In this document: piece by piece, positions 1 to 7,771 of the stretch
How the letters are laid out: every line of letters starts with the position of its first letter
Numbering within the stretch: position 1 is the first letter of the stretch
Source of the DNA: Prochlorococcus marinus str. MIT 9515
GTDB taxonomy: Bacteria; Cyanobacteriota; Cyanobacteriia; PCC-6307; Cyanobiaceae
DNA length: 64,000 nucleotides
Reading direction: 5' to 3'
Assembly: GCF_000015665.1 (NCBI RefSeq)
Contig: NC_008817.1
Coordinates: forward strand, 1,116,001 to 1,180,000
Program-made: the position numbers and the translations under genes
The notes under the pieces: model-generated
Database searches by the model: none
What the model was told of the DNA's origin: nothing
What the model saw: only the letters and a program-made list of their open reading frames with translations

Positions 1-1
1 C

Positions 2-190
2 GAATACATAGAAATCTTAGAAGAAAATAATTTGTTATTTGAAATTTTCAATTTCATTAAAATAGTTTCTTGGACTTTATTAGCATTAATAATTCCTACA
101 GATTATAAGCAAAAACATAAAATTAAAGATCTTATAAATCCACTAAATTTTCTTAGTTGGTTATTAAATTCATTTAAAGATGTTTTATAA
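2..190 (+). CDS. C-terminal fragment of a gene cut by the window edge
   Basis: An open frame enters from the left edge and runs 62 codons to a TAA at 188-190. The visible end contains a hydrophobic stretch (IVSWTLLALIIP) followed by a basic, lysine-rich turn and a short hydrophobic tail (FLSWLLNSF). This could be the end of a membrane-associated glycosyltransferase or other surface-biosynthesis protein, but I recognise no family and the start is outside the window. The frame is supported only by its openness in AT-rich DNA. Confidence 0.5.
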   Translation, partial: EYIEILEENNLLFEIFNFIKIVSWTLLALIIPTDYKQKHKIKDLINPLNFLSWLLNSFKDVL

Positions 191-266
191 AATCTTCAAA
201 ATGCACTATAAAAATAACTTATATTTATCAACATTAAAGCGAATCTCATTTTGGCGAATTATCCAA

Positions 267-548
267 TTAACGATATAGCGCTACTGTCTCATCTAAATCT
301 GCACAAGGTTCAATAGTGATTTCCATTAAATTTTTCCAAGGACGCCATTGTTTCCAGATAATTTCTAATGAATTTGAATTTACTACAGAATAACCTTTTC
401 CTCGTTGAGGTAAGAACACCCAAGATTTAACATCGTAGCCTTTTGGTCTATTTTGCGGTCCTCCTTTGTCATACCATTCCGTTAGCATTTTAGCTCCATT
501 CTCCTGTTCGTTAGGATCAGTAAATTTATAAGAAATCAGAAAAAGCAT
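267..548 (-). CDS. DUF3303-like small protein
   Basis: A 93-residue soluble protein beginning MLFLISYKFTDPNEQENG. This is the pattern of the DUF3303 family common in Prochlorococcus and marine Synechococcus: a ferredoxin-like alpha/beta fold with a conserved 'W...GGP' region and a C-terminal W-x-x-W (WKQWRPW). I chose the ATG at 548. The frame also allows a TTG two codons upstream, but the family normally starts M-L-F. No operon partner is close: the next gene on this strand (786-920) lies over 230 bp upstream. The function of the family is unknown. Confidence 0.8.
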   Translation of the reverse strand: MLFLISYKFTDPNEQENGAKMLTEWYDKGGPQNRPKGYDVKSWVFLPQRGKGYSVVNSNSLEIIWKQWRPWKNLMEITIEPCADLDETVALYR

Positions 549-785
549 AAACAAAGATGAGCTAATTTACCCTTATTTTAAATCGACTGTCAATCATTTA
601 CACATTAGGAACTAATTTAGAAGCTGTTGTAATTTATTTATCTACAAATAGGATTCTTGTAATAGTAAAAGTTATTGTAACTTCAACATCTACTCCAAAA
701 TTATTGCCCCATAAAATCCCCTTTTCCATATATAGATTATAGGAAGTTTATAAAATTCCCAAGTCATAAGTTTTCTAATTATTTA

Positions 786-920
786 CTAATTTATTTGCAA
801 CAAGAAACCCCTCCAGAAATTCCAATCACCAGAGAGGTTGTTAAATCGATTCGTACTATATTGAACCAATCTATGTCTTGGAGTTGAACGTAGAGTTAAC
901 TCGTTGAGGTTTGGCCTCAT
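786..920 (-). CDS. 44-residue small protein, not recognised
   Basis: A short open frame from ATG at 920 to TAG at 786-788. The peptide is polar and basic, with the core STPRHRLVQYSTNRFNNLSG followed by an aromatic DWNFWRGF segment. Its codons and base composition are richer in G and C than the surrounding spacer, which supports coding. Short proteins with a TPRHR-x(2)-QY-x-TNR core exist in picocyanobacteria as far as I remember, but I cannot name a family. There is no Shine-Dalgarno sequence in the leader, which is common in this genus. A G/C-rich short hairpin (TGAGG/CCTCA) overlaps the start codon region. Confidence 0.6.
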   Translation of the reverse strand: MRPNLNELTLRSTPRHRLVQYSTNRFNNLSGDWNFWRGFLLQIN

Positions 921-1042
921 TTAATTTATAGCACAATAAATAAAAACAAACTTTTTAAACTTCTTAATACAATATTGCAATCTTCATCAATCACTTCATA
1001 ACCATCTTTCTATTAATGATCTACTCTTCTTCAATTTATCAG

Positions 1043-1138
1043 TTATTTATTAGTCATTCTAAAAGTTAAATAGACAAAGCAAACAAGTAATAATAAATTT
1101 ACAGTCCCATAAGTAATTGCTATCCCATACATATGCAT
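1043..1138 (-). CDS. 31-residue single-pass membrane peptide
   Basis: A short frame from ATG at 1138 to TAA at 1043-1045, preceded by a GAGG ribosome site 7 bases upstream. The peptide starts MHMYGIAITYGTVNLLLLVC and continues as one uninterrupted hydrophobic helix that ends in a basic-polar tail (FRMTNK). The size and layout resemble the tiny subunits of photosystems and cytochrome complexes, but the sequence does not match PsbM, PsbT, PsbX, PetN, PetL or Ycf12 as I know them. It is one of several tiny membrane proteins in the first 4 kb. Confidence 0.5.
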   Translation of the reverse strand: MHMYGIAITYGTVNLLLLVCFVYLTFRMTNK

Positions 1139-1527
1139 CACTTGCCTCGTTTTTTAAAATAAATTTGTGAAGTTAGAGATAACTAATAAACTAAACATAA
1201 TAGAAATGTATTTATAATCATAAAAAATTTTCTAATAAACTAAGTTTATATAAACCCTCAGCTATTTATATTAATCATTATAAATAGAGGGTGAAATAAA
1301 AGACTATCTAGGACCTATAAACCTATTTAATAATTTCCAAAATTATATATTGATAAGTCTCAATTATCCCCCGTTTTCAATTAGATATATTTATGGAGAG
1401 ATAATATATGGAAGATATTAATTTGAAAACTATTCCTAATAACGAACCAAGTAAGATAATGTAGTGATTTCTCTAGGACTTAAATATTCTGAGAATAATA
1501 AATAAGTTCTAACATTTTTTTAGATAA
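1139..1527. other. Intergenic stretch with a hairpin and a short broken frame
   Basis: This stretch has no convincing intact gene. It holds a long hairpin at 1254-1292. It also holds a plus-strand frame that starts at 1408 behind a good ribosome site (GGAGAG) and stops after 18 codons at 1462-1464. A one-base shift would extend that frame to a stop at 1503-1505 (about 32 codons in all), so it may be a decayed small gene. Confidence 0.5.
1254..1292 (-). terminator. Hairpin, possible terminator
   Basis: ACCCT (1254-1258) and CTATTTAT (1262-1269) pair with ATAAATAG (1280-1287) and AGGGT (1288-1292), with a three-base bulge and a ten-base loop. On the minus strand the stem is followed by TTTATATAAAC, so it could end transcripts from the 1528-1941 gene. 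The T-run is imperfect. Confidence 0.4.
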
Positions 1528-1941
1528 TTAACTAAAAGGTGAAGTGTTATTAGTAGGAGCTATTAATAATATCTCAAATACAATTCCTGTTAAGGCTATG
1601 GGTAATACCCAAATACCTATGAATCTATGGTCAAAGAATCTTAAATAATCATTACCTTTGAAAACATTTTTTAAAGCAGTATATAAAGTTTCAGGCTGCT
1701 TATAAGAAGGTCCTGTATTTGAAGGTGAGTAAGGTTTTATAAAAGCAGATGATGCATAGAGTTTTGAAATTTTCTTTATAAAAAATATAGGCAAAACCCA
1801 AATAGCTACAAATCTAGCTCCTAACCACTGTCTTGCGTTTGGAAGTGCGTACTCTTTTATAGATTTGTTCTCTGGAATGCCAGATTCTAAATCTGCATAA
1901 ATATTTTCTAAAGTTGTTTCTTTATTAGGTTTAGTAGTCAT
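1528..1941 (-). CDS. Membrane protein with two similar WVLP segments
   Basis: A 137-residue protein with a polar N-terminus and two hydrophobic segments, around residues 45-57 and 107-127. The two segments share a repeated core: GARFVAIWVLPIFF in the first half and DHRFIGIWVLPIAL in the second, each preceded by a polar region with arginine. This suggests an internal duplication. I do not recognise a family. A purine-rich leader (AGAAG) precedes the ATG at 1941. It sits with several other small membrane proteins and a PsbF-like protein, so a thylakoid role is conceivable but unsupported. Confidence 0.7.
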   Translation of the reverse strand: MTTKPNKETTLENIYADLESGIPENKSIKEYALPNARQWLGARFVAIWVLPIFFIKKISKLYASSAFIKPYSPSNTGPSYKQPETLYTALKNVFKGNDYLRFFDHRFIGIWVLPIALTGIVFEILLIAPTNNTSPFS

Positions 1942-2023
1942 GTAATTTCTTCTATTGAGACTATTCTATCATTTTCAATTTTTATAAATTATTACTTACA
2001 AATTAATATACAAAAACTTAATA

Positions 2024-2072
2024 AAAATATTCCTAACTACCAAAATAACTAAAAAGCAGTTAGGAATATTTT
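2024..2072. repeat. Perfect 15-bp inverted repeat (hairpin)
   Basis: AAAATATTCCTAACT at 2024-2038 is exactly complementary to AGTTAGGAATATTTT at 2058-2072, with a 19-base loop. The A-rich 5' side and T-rich 3' side would let it act as a terminator in either direction. It lies about 80 bp upstream of the minus-strand gene at 1528-1941. It may mark the end of an unannotated transcript. Confidence 0.6.
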
Positions 2073-2258
2073 CTTTGGCTAGGTTCATAAAGACGGATAT
2101 TAAACCGCTGCAGATTCGCCAAATATCTACATATTATTTATATATAAAAAACAAATTTTTTTAAAGTAAATAATATACAAATTTATGGATATTTTTTTAA
2201 TATATAAGTTATTTTTAATACAGAAATTCAACGCAGAAATTCAATAAAAATAATCTGG

Positions 2259-2305
2259 TAAAAATTTAAACCTCATTTTCTAAGATTGCTAAAAAGAAAA
2301 TGAGG
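2259..2305 (-). terminator. Rho-independent terminator (minus strand)
   Basis: CCTCATTTTCT (2271-2281) pairs with AGAAAATGAGG (2295-2305), an 11-bp stem with a 13-base loop. Read on the minus strand it is followed by TTTAAATTTTT. It would end the transcript of the 3082-2589 gene pair, or of a short transcript covering 2323-2400. Confidence 0.55.
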
Positions 2306-2322
2306 TCAAAGAGAGGTTCTCA

Positions 2323-2400
2323 TTACAAACCGAAGGTATCAAAGCTTACGGCTAGTAGATTTCCCTAGTTTCTACTTTTATATTTATACATTGAGTTCAT
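2323..2400 (-). pseudogene. Short peptide gene interrupted by one TAG
   Basis: From ATG at 2400 the frame reads MNSMYKYKSRN, then TAG, then GNLLAVSFDTFGL, then TAA at 2323-2325. The part after the TAG reads like natural protein and is directly followed by a terminator hairpin. It may be a decayed or very short peptide gene, or a non-coding RNA that happens to be open. Confidence 0.25.
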
Positions 2401-2588
2401 CAATTAAGGAAGATTTATTTTATACAATTAAGTGTCTTAAATTTTTTTAATTAATATTTTTATTGAAAGCCAATAAAAATATTAACAATACTCATTGAAA
2501 GATGGAAAAAAGCGTATAAGGAAATTGCAAAGAAGAAAAATTGCTCTTGAGGTATCATGATAATTCTTAAATTTATTAATAAAACGTT

Positions 2589-2774
2589 TTAATTCTTTGT
2601 AATAAAGATATTTTCTATTATCAAGTTTTCACCTGATGAATCATTTTTTGTAATCATTTTTTTTGGGTTATCATCAAAAGATGAATTAAAAGCTCCCCAT
2701 TTTTTAAGCCAAAATAATGTATAGAAGAATGCAAGAATAAAGGGAGCTCCCACAATTAAGAATCTGATATCCAT
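2589..2774 (-). CDS. Small membrane protein, paralogue of the PsbF-like neighbour's N-terminus
   Basis: A 61-residue protein with one membrane helix at residues 3-24 and a polar tail. Its start, MDIRFLIVGAPFILAF..TLFWLKKWGAF, lines up with the start of the upstream gene, [27 protein letters not shown]. The two are clearly related and probably arose by tandem duplication; this copy lacks the PsbF-like C-terminus. The gap from the upstream stop codon is 14 bp, so they form an operon, and a GGGAG ribosome site precedes the ATG. The MD-R-x-L-x-V-x-x-P start is reminiscent of PsbY, but that is only a resemblance. Confidence 0.7.
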   Translation of the reverse strand: MDIRFLIVGAPFILAFFYTLFWLKKWGAFNSSFDDNPKKMITKNDSSGENLIIENIFITKN

Positions 2775-2788
2775 TCAAATCTCCCTTT

Positions 2789-3082
2789 TTAATAAGATTT
2801 AAACTGCATCGCCAAAATAGCTCCTAGGAAGAAAACAGTTGGAATTCCCAATGCATTTACAGCGGCAGTTCGTACAGTAAATACTGGGTAACCTTCCTCA
2901 GGCCTGTTTGTATTAATAATCGATGAATCTTCCCATACTTGATAATTTTTAAAAGGAGCCACACCCTGTTTTGGCAATCCAAAAGGTGTCAATCTAAATA
3001 CATCCCATTTGCCTAACCAAAAAACTGTAAAGATCCAAGAAAAAATTATAGGAGTAATAACTAGTACAACTCTAAAGTCCAT
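2789..3082 (-). CDS. Two-helix protein with PsbF (cytochrome b559 beta)-like C-terminus
   Basis: A 97-residue protein in two parts. Residues 1-30 form an N-terminal helix ([20 protein letters not shown] then FWLGKWDVF). After a proline/glycine-rich linker, residues 65-95 read [20 protein letters not shown] and then [10 protein letters not shown], which closely matches the PsbF pattern [28 protein letters not shown]. The histidine that holds the heme in cytochrome b559 is replaced by Asn76, so it should not bind heme the same way. I infer a thylakoid protein related to photosystem II. It is followed by a truncated paralogue in the same operon. Confidence 0.75.
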   Translation of the reverse strand: MDFRVVLVITPIIFSWIFTVFWLGKWDVFRLTPFGLPKQGVAPFKNYQVWEDSSIINTNRPEEGYPVFTVRTAAVNALGIPTVFFLGAILAMQFKSY

Positions 3083-3289
3083 TTTTTAAAAGTTAATTTG
3101 TTATATATTTTGACCTTTTAAGAAAAATAACGTTCATATCTTTAACTTATATTTAAGCAAAAACACTTATTAACATAAGTTCTTATCAAAAGTTACTTTC
3201 TGAAATGATTTATTGGTTAGATTGAAGTATATTTTTTTTTATTTACAAAATAAATCTATTGTAGATTTGGTTCAATCTCAATAATAATT

Positions 3290-3658
3290 ATGGAAACATT
3301 TAGATTCCTACTTTTTGGTATTGCAGGTTTAAGTGTGATATTTTGGACCGCGATCATAACTTTATGGCATACTTACATGTTCCCAACCTTCTTTAATGAA
3401 GATAAAACTTTTAATTCTGCCATAACCCAGAATAACCCTATTGCTTCAGAGCCTATTCTTGGTAATTTGGTTAACAGTAACAACTTTATAAGCAGAGAGA
3501 AATATTCAATGAAAAATCTTGTAATAGCTGATTTTTCATCTACAGAAAATAGTTTTAAATTGAACAAACTTTATACTACTGTGATGATTGGGGTATCGTT
3601 TGCAACTTTTATATTTCTTACATACGGATTAAGTAGTTCTATTACCACGGTTAGTTAA
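3290..3658 (+). CDS. Two-pass membrane protein, not recognised
   Basis: A 122-residue protein with hydrophobic helices at residues 4-30 (FLLFGIAGLSVIFWTAIITL) and about 95-117 (TVMIGVSFATFIFLTYGL). They are separated by a polar loop of about 60 residues rich in Asn and Ser. No family recognised. It is divergent from the PsbF-like operon (207 bp between starts) and is followed at once by a 27-codon frame at 3659, a possible translationally coupled partner. Confidence 0.65.
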   Translation: METFRFLLFGIAGLSVIFWTAIITLWHTYMFPTFFNEDKTFNSAITQNNPIASEPILGNLVNSNNFISREKYSMKNLVIADFSSTENSFKLNKLYTTVMIGVSFATFIFLTYGLSSSITTVS

Positions 3659-3742
3659 ATGGAATCAATATATACTTTAGTTTTTATAACTTCTTTCCTT
3701 TATTTAATTTTTGATTCTTTTAAAGATTTCAATATTAAGTAA
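3659..3742 (+). CDS. Candidate 27-residue membrane peptide
   Basis: The ATG at 3659 directly follows the stop of the 122-residue gene (TAA at 3656-3658). The frame encodes MESIYTLVFITSFLYLIFDS plus FKDFNIK: a single hydrophobic helix with a charged end. Close coupling and helix composition support it, but at this length chance remains possible. Confidence 0.35.
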   Translation: MESIYTLVFITSFLYLIFDSFKDFNIK

Positions 3743-3752
3743 GTTTTCTAGT

Positions 3753-3875
3753 TCATTTTTTATTATCTAATAAGAATTTTCTTCTTATAAAAAAGAATAC
3801 TAATGTAGTTATTATCATCACTGGTGGATGGAATGATATCGAATTCAAATATTCGTAATAACTAAAGTTTTCCAA
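3753..3875 (-). CDS. 40-residue single-pass membrane protein
   Basis: The frame runs from a TTG at 3875 to TGA at 3753-3755. A short polar, tyrosine-rich N-terminus (MENFSYYEYLNSISFHPP) leads into one helix (VMIITTLVFFFI) followed by a positively charged RRKF and a polar end, a classic N-out/C-in single-pass layout. A purine-rich leader (AAGAAG) sits just upstream of the TTG. It is convergent with the 3659 frame and is not assigned to any known family. Confidence 0.5.
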   Translation of the reverse strand: MENFSYYEYLNSISFHPPVMIITTLVFFFIRRKFLLDNKK

Positions 3876-4113
3876 TTACTTCTTAAAAATATTGCATAAT
3901 GACTATATATCATATACTTACATTTAATTGATCTAAATAATTCAATTCAATGTATAAAATGAGAATGAATTTTGTTTTAAAATAAGAATTGGATTGAAAA
4001 ACTCTCTTTCACGAGGATTGTTAAGTTCTTTTGGAATTAGCAAATACTTTATAAACTGGAGTGATAATTGAGATAAATTTTATGATATTTTAGTTTTGAA
4101 AGAAGTTTCTAAC

Positions 4114-5268
4114 ATGAAAATAAAAGTTTTAATAATAAATTTTTCTATTTTAGTATTTTTTCTGCTTGCTCCTGCAGTTGCTTTAACTTTTTATAAGAGT
4201 GTAAAAAAAACATTTGAAAATCCAGCAAATAAAATTTTTTATTTATCAGATCACTTAGAAAAAGATGAAGTGAAAAATATATTAGCAATGCTAAATAACC
4301 CAGTTACTTATCAGTACAAATCTTTCACTTCTTGGGAACCTAAACAGATAAATAATGATCTAATGAAAATACAGGGTAAATATAATACAAGGAAATCATT
4401 AAATGAAAATTTAAATAACTCAAACTGGTTCTTCGGTGGATCTACGATATTTGGAATTGGCGCAGTTGATAACGAAACAATTCCCAGTAATTACGCATCC
4501 ATTACAAGTGAAGAAGTTATGAATTTTGGAAGAGAAGATTGGGCTTCAAGACAATCTTTAAATCAACTCGTTAATTTGATTGGTGACGGATTACAGCCTA
4601 AAAGAATAATTTTTTATGATGGTGTTAATGACATAAGTCATCAATGTAGTAATCTCACAAAAAATGAAAAAATACCATTCCATAATAGAGAAACAATTTT
4701 TAGAGATTATATAAATAAAGGCGAATCTGATTTCTTAAGTTCTTTAAAAGTATCCTCTCAAAATTTCTTTAAAAGATTTCGTACTTACATTATTTCACCA
4801 TATAAACATTTGATTATTAAATTATATAGGTCCGGAATAGTTAAAAAAAATCCATACAAATTAACAGAAGAATTACAGTGTGCCAATAATCCTATAAGAG
4901 CAAATTTAGTAGCTAAGCATTTAGTCAATAATTGGTTTGTAGCGTATCAAATAGCTAAGTCTAAGAATGTAAGTTTTTTAGCCATACTTCAGCCAAATAT
5001 GTTCACCTCTAATTCAAGTATTTTCATAGACCCATATTTCGAAAGATTCTCTTACTTAAAACCTAGTTTTGATGCTGTATATCCTGAGATAAGAAAAGAA
5101 ATGAGAAATTCATGTAACTATGATCTCGATTTTTGCAAATCATTAATTGATGGATCTCAATGGTTAAAGGGAAAAGAAGAAGAGCTTCTAGACTTCTGTC
5201 ATCTTACTGGAAGAGGTAATATTATTATTTCTGAAAAATTGAATCAGGTAATTTTAAAAAATAAATAA
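4114..5268 (+). CDS. Membrane-anchored SGNH-family hydrolase
   Basis: A 384-residue protein with an N-terminal membrane helix at residues 4-26 and an SGNH/GDSL-type esterase domain. The visible blocks are GGST at 108-111 (nucleophile Ser110 expected), GVND at 170-173 (block III G-x-N-D) and DFCH at 360-363 (block V D-x-x-H). Such enzymes add or remove acyl groups on polysaccharides. I prefer the ATG at 4114 over an in-frame TTG at 4096 because a GAAAGAAG stretch is then well placed as ribosome site. It heads a run of surface-sugar genes (to 8599), which suggests periplasmic modification of an exopolysaccharide or lipopolysaccharide. Confidence 0.75.
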   Translation: MKIKVLIINFSILVFFLLAPAVALTFYKSVKKTFENPANKIFYLSDHLEKDEVKNILAMLNNPVTYQYKSFTSWEPKQINNDLMKIQGKYNTRKSLNENLNNSNWFFGGSTIFGIGAVDNETIPSNYASITSEEVMNFGREDWASRQSLNQLVNLIGDGLQPKRIIFYDGVNDISHQCSNLTKNEKIPFHNRETIFRDYINKGESDFLSSLKVSSQNFFKRFRTYIISPYKHLIIKLYRSGIVKKNPYKLTEELQCANNPIRANLVAKHLVNNWFVAYQIAKSKNVSFLAILQPNMFTSNSSIFIDPYFERFSYLKPSFDAVYPEIRKEMRNSCNYDLDFCKSLIDGSQWLKGKEEELLDFCHLTGRGNIIISEKLNQVILKNK

Positions 5269-5467
5269 ATAAAAATATTGCTAGTAATTTTTATTATTCT
5301 TTAATACCATCTTGTTGGAACTTCTTTTTTATTTTATTAAATAATGAGAAACTTATGAGGAGTTTGAATAATAGAATATTTCTAGACTTTCATTATAATT
5401 ATCAAACACGTCTTGACTTGGTATTATGTTACTTAATATCAAAATGAACTAAAATTAGACTTTTATA

Positions 5468-6448
5468 ATGGTTTTAAACTTTTGCAAGAAAATAATCTTA
5501 AAGTTCATACCATTAAAAGTTGTTGATAAATTCTTTTACTACCAATTATTGATTATTGCCCCATTTATAAAACTATATACTAAATATACCGGAGCAAGTT
5601 TACCAAAATCTAGAGAACTTTTAAAAAAAGTAGGCGTATACCCTCTTTTAGATCATTATTATCAGCCATTATTTAATGATGCCAGATTAAAAAAATCTTT
5701 AAGAGAACCAAGACATCTTCCAGGAATTAATTTAAATCATAATGAACAAATTGTTTTAATAAAAGAACTAATTTATAGCAAAGAGCTTTTAGATCTAAAT
5801 CTTACTAAATTTCCTGAATCAATTTACGATTTTGATATTAGAGGAGCTTTTAAATTTGGAGATGCAGAATTTCTTTACCAGATTATAAGACTTTTAAAAC
5901 CAAAGAAATTTGTTGAAATCGGATCAGGCAGCTCAACAAAAATTGCTTACCAAGCCTTGATGAAAAATAAAGATGAAAGCAATATTAAATGTGAACATCT
6001 ATGTATAGAGCCCTATGAAATGCCATGGTTAGAAGATCTTGGAGTAAAAGTAATTAGAAAACTTGCAGAGGATTGTGATACAAGTATTTTTTCCAGTCTT
6101 GAAGAAAATGATATTCTTTTTATTGACTCTTCACATATAATCAGGCCACAAGGGGATGTGCTTAAGGAATATCTTGAAATAATTCCAACTTTAAAAAAAG
6201 GAGTATATGTGCACGTTCATGATATTTTCACACCAAGAGATTACTTAGACGAATGGATAAGAGAGGAAGTACATTTTTGGAATGAGCAATACCTTCTAGA
6301 GGCCTTGTTGTCAGATTCAAATAAATATGAAGTAGTTGCAGCACTAAATCACCTTTACCACAATAACTTTAATGAACTAAAAATAGTTTGTCCATACATT
6401 ACAGAAGGATTGGAACCCGGTTCATTTTATTTTAAAATTAAAGCTTAA
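5468..6448 (+). CDS. Class I SAM-dependent methyltransferase
   Basis: A 326-residue protein. The SAM-binding motif I is KKFVEIGSGSSTKIAYQAL, followed by an acidic motif (LCIEPYE) and the DILFIDSSH strand typical of the Methyltransf_24 type. The extra N-terminal ~130 residues are unassigned. It ends with TAA immediately followed by the ATG of the next gene (6449), so the two are probably translated together. The context (SGNH hydrolase upstream, glycosyltransferase downstream) points to O-methylation of a surface sugar; this is inference. Confidence 0.75.
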   Translation: MVLNFCKKIILKFIPLKVVDKFFYYQLLIIAPFIKLYTKYTGASLPKSRELLKKVGVYPLLDHYYQPLFNDARLKKSLREPRHLPGINLNHNEQIVLIKELIYSKELLDLNLTKFPESIYDFDIRGAFKFGDAEFLYQIIRLLKPKKFVEIGSGSSTKIAYQALMKNKDESNIKCEHLCIEPYEMPWLEDLGVKVIRKLAEDCDTSIFSSLEENDILFIDSSHIIRPQGDVLKEYLEIIPTLKKGVYVHVHDIFTPRDYLDEWIREEVHFWNEQYLLEALLSDSNKYEVVAALNHLYHNNFNELKIVCPYITEGLEPGSFYFKIKA

Positions 6449-7621
6449 ATGTTTAAGATTGCATTCATCAAAGAGGCCTGTTATCAGGATCTATGGATTG
6501 GTGACAATAAAGATACCTCTTCTGATCTTATAAGGTCAACTTTGTTTAGAACTGGGCCTATAGGATTGTTAGAAACATTTGGAAGTGATTTTTTCATAGT
6601 AAATAGTAACAATTCAAAAGCTGGTGAAAAGATTAGATTTTGTCAAATACCTAAAAATTATATTTCAAAAGAAGATTATAAATTAATTGAAAGAACCAAG
6701 ATTAGAATAAACTCATCTAGATTTCCCTCGAGATGTCCAAATGATTTTTCCCAGGATCCTGAGAAAATAAATTGGTCAAAATACGATATTGTAATTAGCC
6801 TTAACTTTGCTGTCCCAATTTCAATAAGAAGAAAATATCCTAATATTTTATGGACTTGCATGACAGGAGAGGGGAGATTTCCTATTCAAAGTTCATTTTG
6901 GGATTACTTTATTTCTCATGATTATCCAAATACTCCAATAGCTAACCTTAAAACAATTAATATGCCCTATACATTCATACCACCTAGATATGTTTTTGAT
7001 ACATTCAGAAATTCTCAAAATAAAAAAGGCATCTATTTAGAAGTTAACAGCAAAAGTAATCCATCAAATAGCATCGCTTTATTTAAAAAATTTGATTCAT
7101 TAAAATTAAATATTGAATTTCACTCTGAAGAAATTGAGGAAAATTTAAAAAAACTTGCATCATCCAAATACTTCATTAAGTTAAATGGGCGTCCTGTGAG
7201 AGGAAATAGTTTTTTGGAGGCAATGTCAGCAAGTTCTCTTTGTTTACTTAATTACAATGATTGTTATGGTCAGATTCCTTTTCATCAATATTGTTACTTT
7301 AAAGATGAAAAATCTTTAATTGATAAACTTCAATTTCTTGAAAAAAATAATGATTTTCTTCTTGAACTTTTAAATTATCAAGATTTAGTACTTAAAAATA
7401 TGATTGAAAATGTAAAGATTCAATTTGAAAATGCCCTCTTAAAAAAAAGAAAGTCTTTGAATTCAAAAAAAAATAAGTTATCTTCAAAAAAGATTGGGCT
7501 TAAGTCAATATTCAAGAAATCATTGCAACCAATTATTGTTGGTACTTGTCATGAGAGCCTCATTAGAATTAATGATCCAATTATAGATCCAACAAAATAT
7601 CTCCCTTCAATATTAGAGTAA
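6449..7621 (+). CDS. Probable glycosyltransferase
   Basis: A 390-residue soluble protein. The C-terminal half has the look of a GT-B fold or exostosin-like transferase: YFIKLNGRPVRGNSFLEAMS followed by SSLCLLNYNDCYGQ and a FxDEKSLIDKLQFL helix, which resembles the 'E-A-M-A-x-G' nucleotide-sugar region. No clear N-terminal family signature. The start codon abuts the stop of the methyltransferase. The basic, lysine-rich tail (about 345-385) is unusual. The function is inferred from motif resemblance and from the operon. Confidence 0.55.
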   Translation: MFKIAFIKEACYQDLWIGDNKDTSSDLIRSTLFRTGPIGLLETFGSDFFIVNSNNSKAGEKIRFCQIPKNYISKEDYKLIERTKIRINSSRFPSRCPNDFSQDPEKINWSKYDIVISLNFAVPISIRRKYPNILWTCMTGEGRFPIQSSFWDYFISHDYPNTPIANLKTINMPYTFIPPRYVFDTFRNSQNKKGIYLEVNSKSNPSNSIALFKKFDSLKLNIEFHSEEIEENLKKLASSKYFIKLNGRPVRGNSFLEAMSASSLCLLNYNDCYGQIPFHQYCYFKDEKSLIDKLQFLEKNNDFLLELLNYQDLVLKNMIENVKIQFENALLKKRKSLNSKKNKLSSKKIGLKSIFKKSLQPIIVGTCHESLIRINDPIIDPTKYLPSILE

Positions 7622-7771
7622 ATTTCGAGATTACTTTAATTTCTTATCAAAAATCATTTTCATTTTGCGAAGGAGTTTAAGGTTATTCTCCTAAATTCTT
7701 GCATAGTATAGGATATCTAAAATCTTATATCCTTAATCGCATGGTATATTTTTGAGTGATTAAAAATTTTT

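Larger units (their letters stand above)
1942..2588. other. Long spacer with two hairpins and an interrupted peptide
   Basis: No intact gene is visible. The stretch contains a perfect 15-bp hairpin (2024-2072), a second hairpin oriented as a minus-strand terminator (2259-2305), and a minus-strand frame 2323-2400 broken by one TAG. The rest is AT-rich spacer. Confidence 0.5.

Noticed and set aside
5355-5447. 30-codon plus-strand frame (starts MRSLNNRIFLDFHYN)
   Set aside because: Short, no clear ribosome site, likely part of the leader of the downstream methyltransferase gene.
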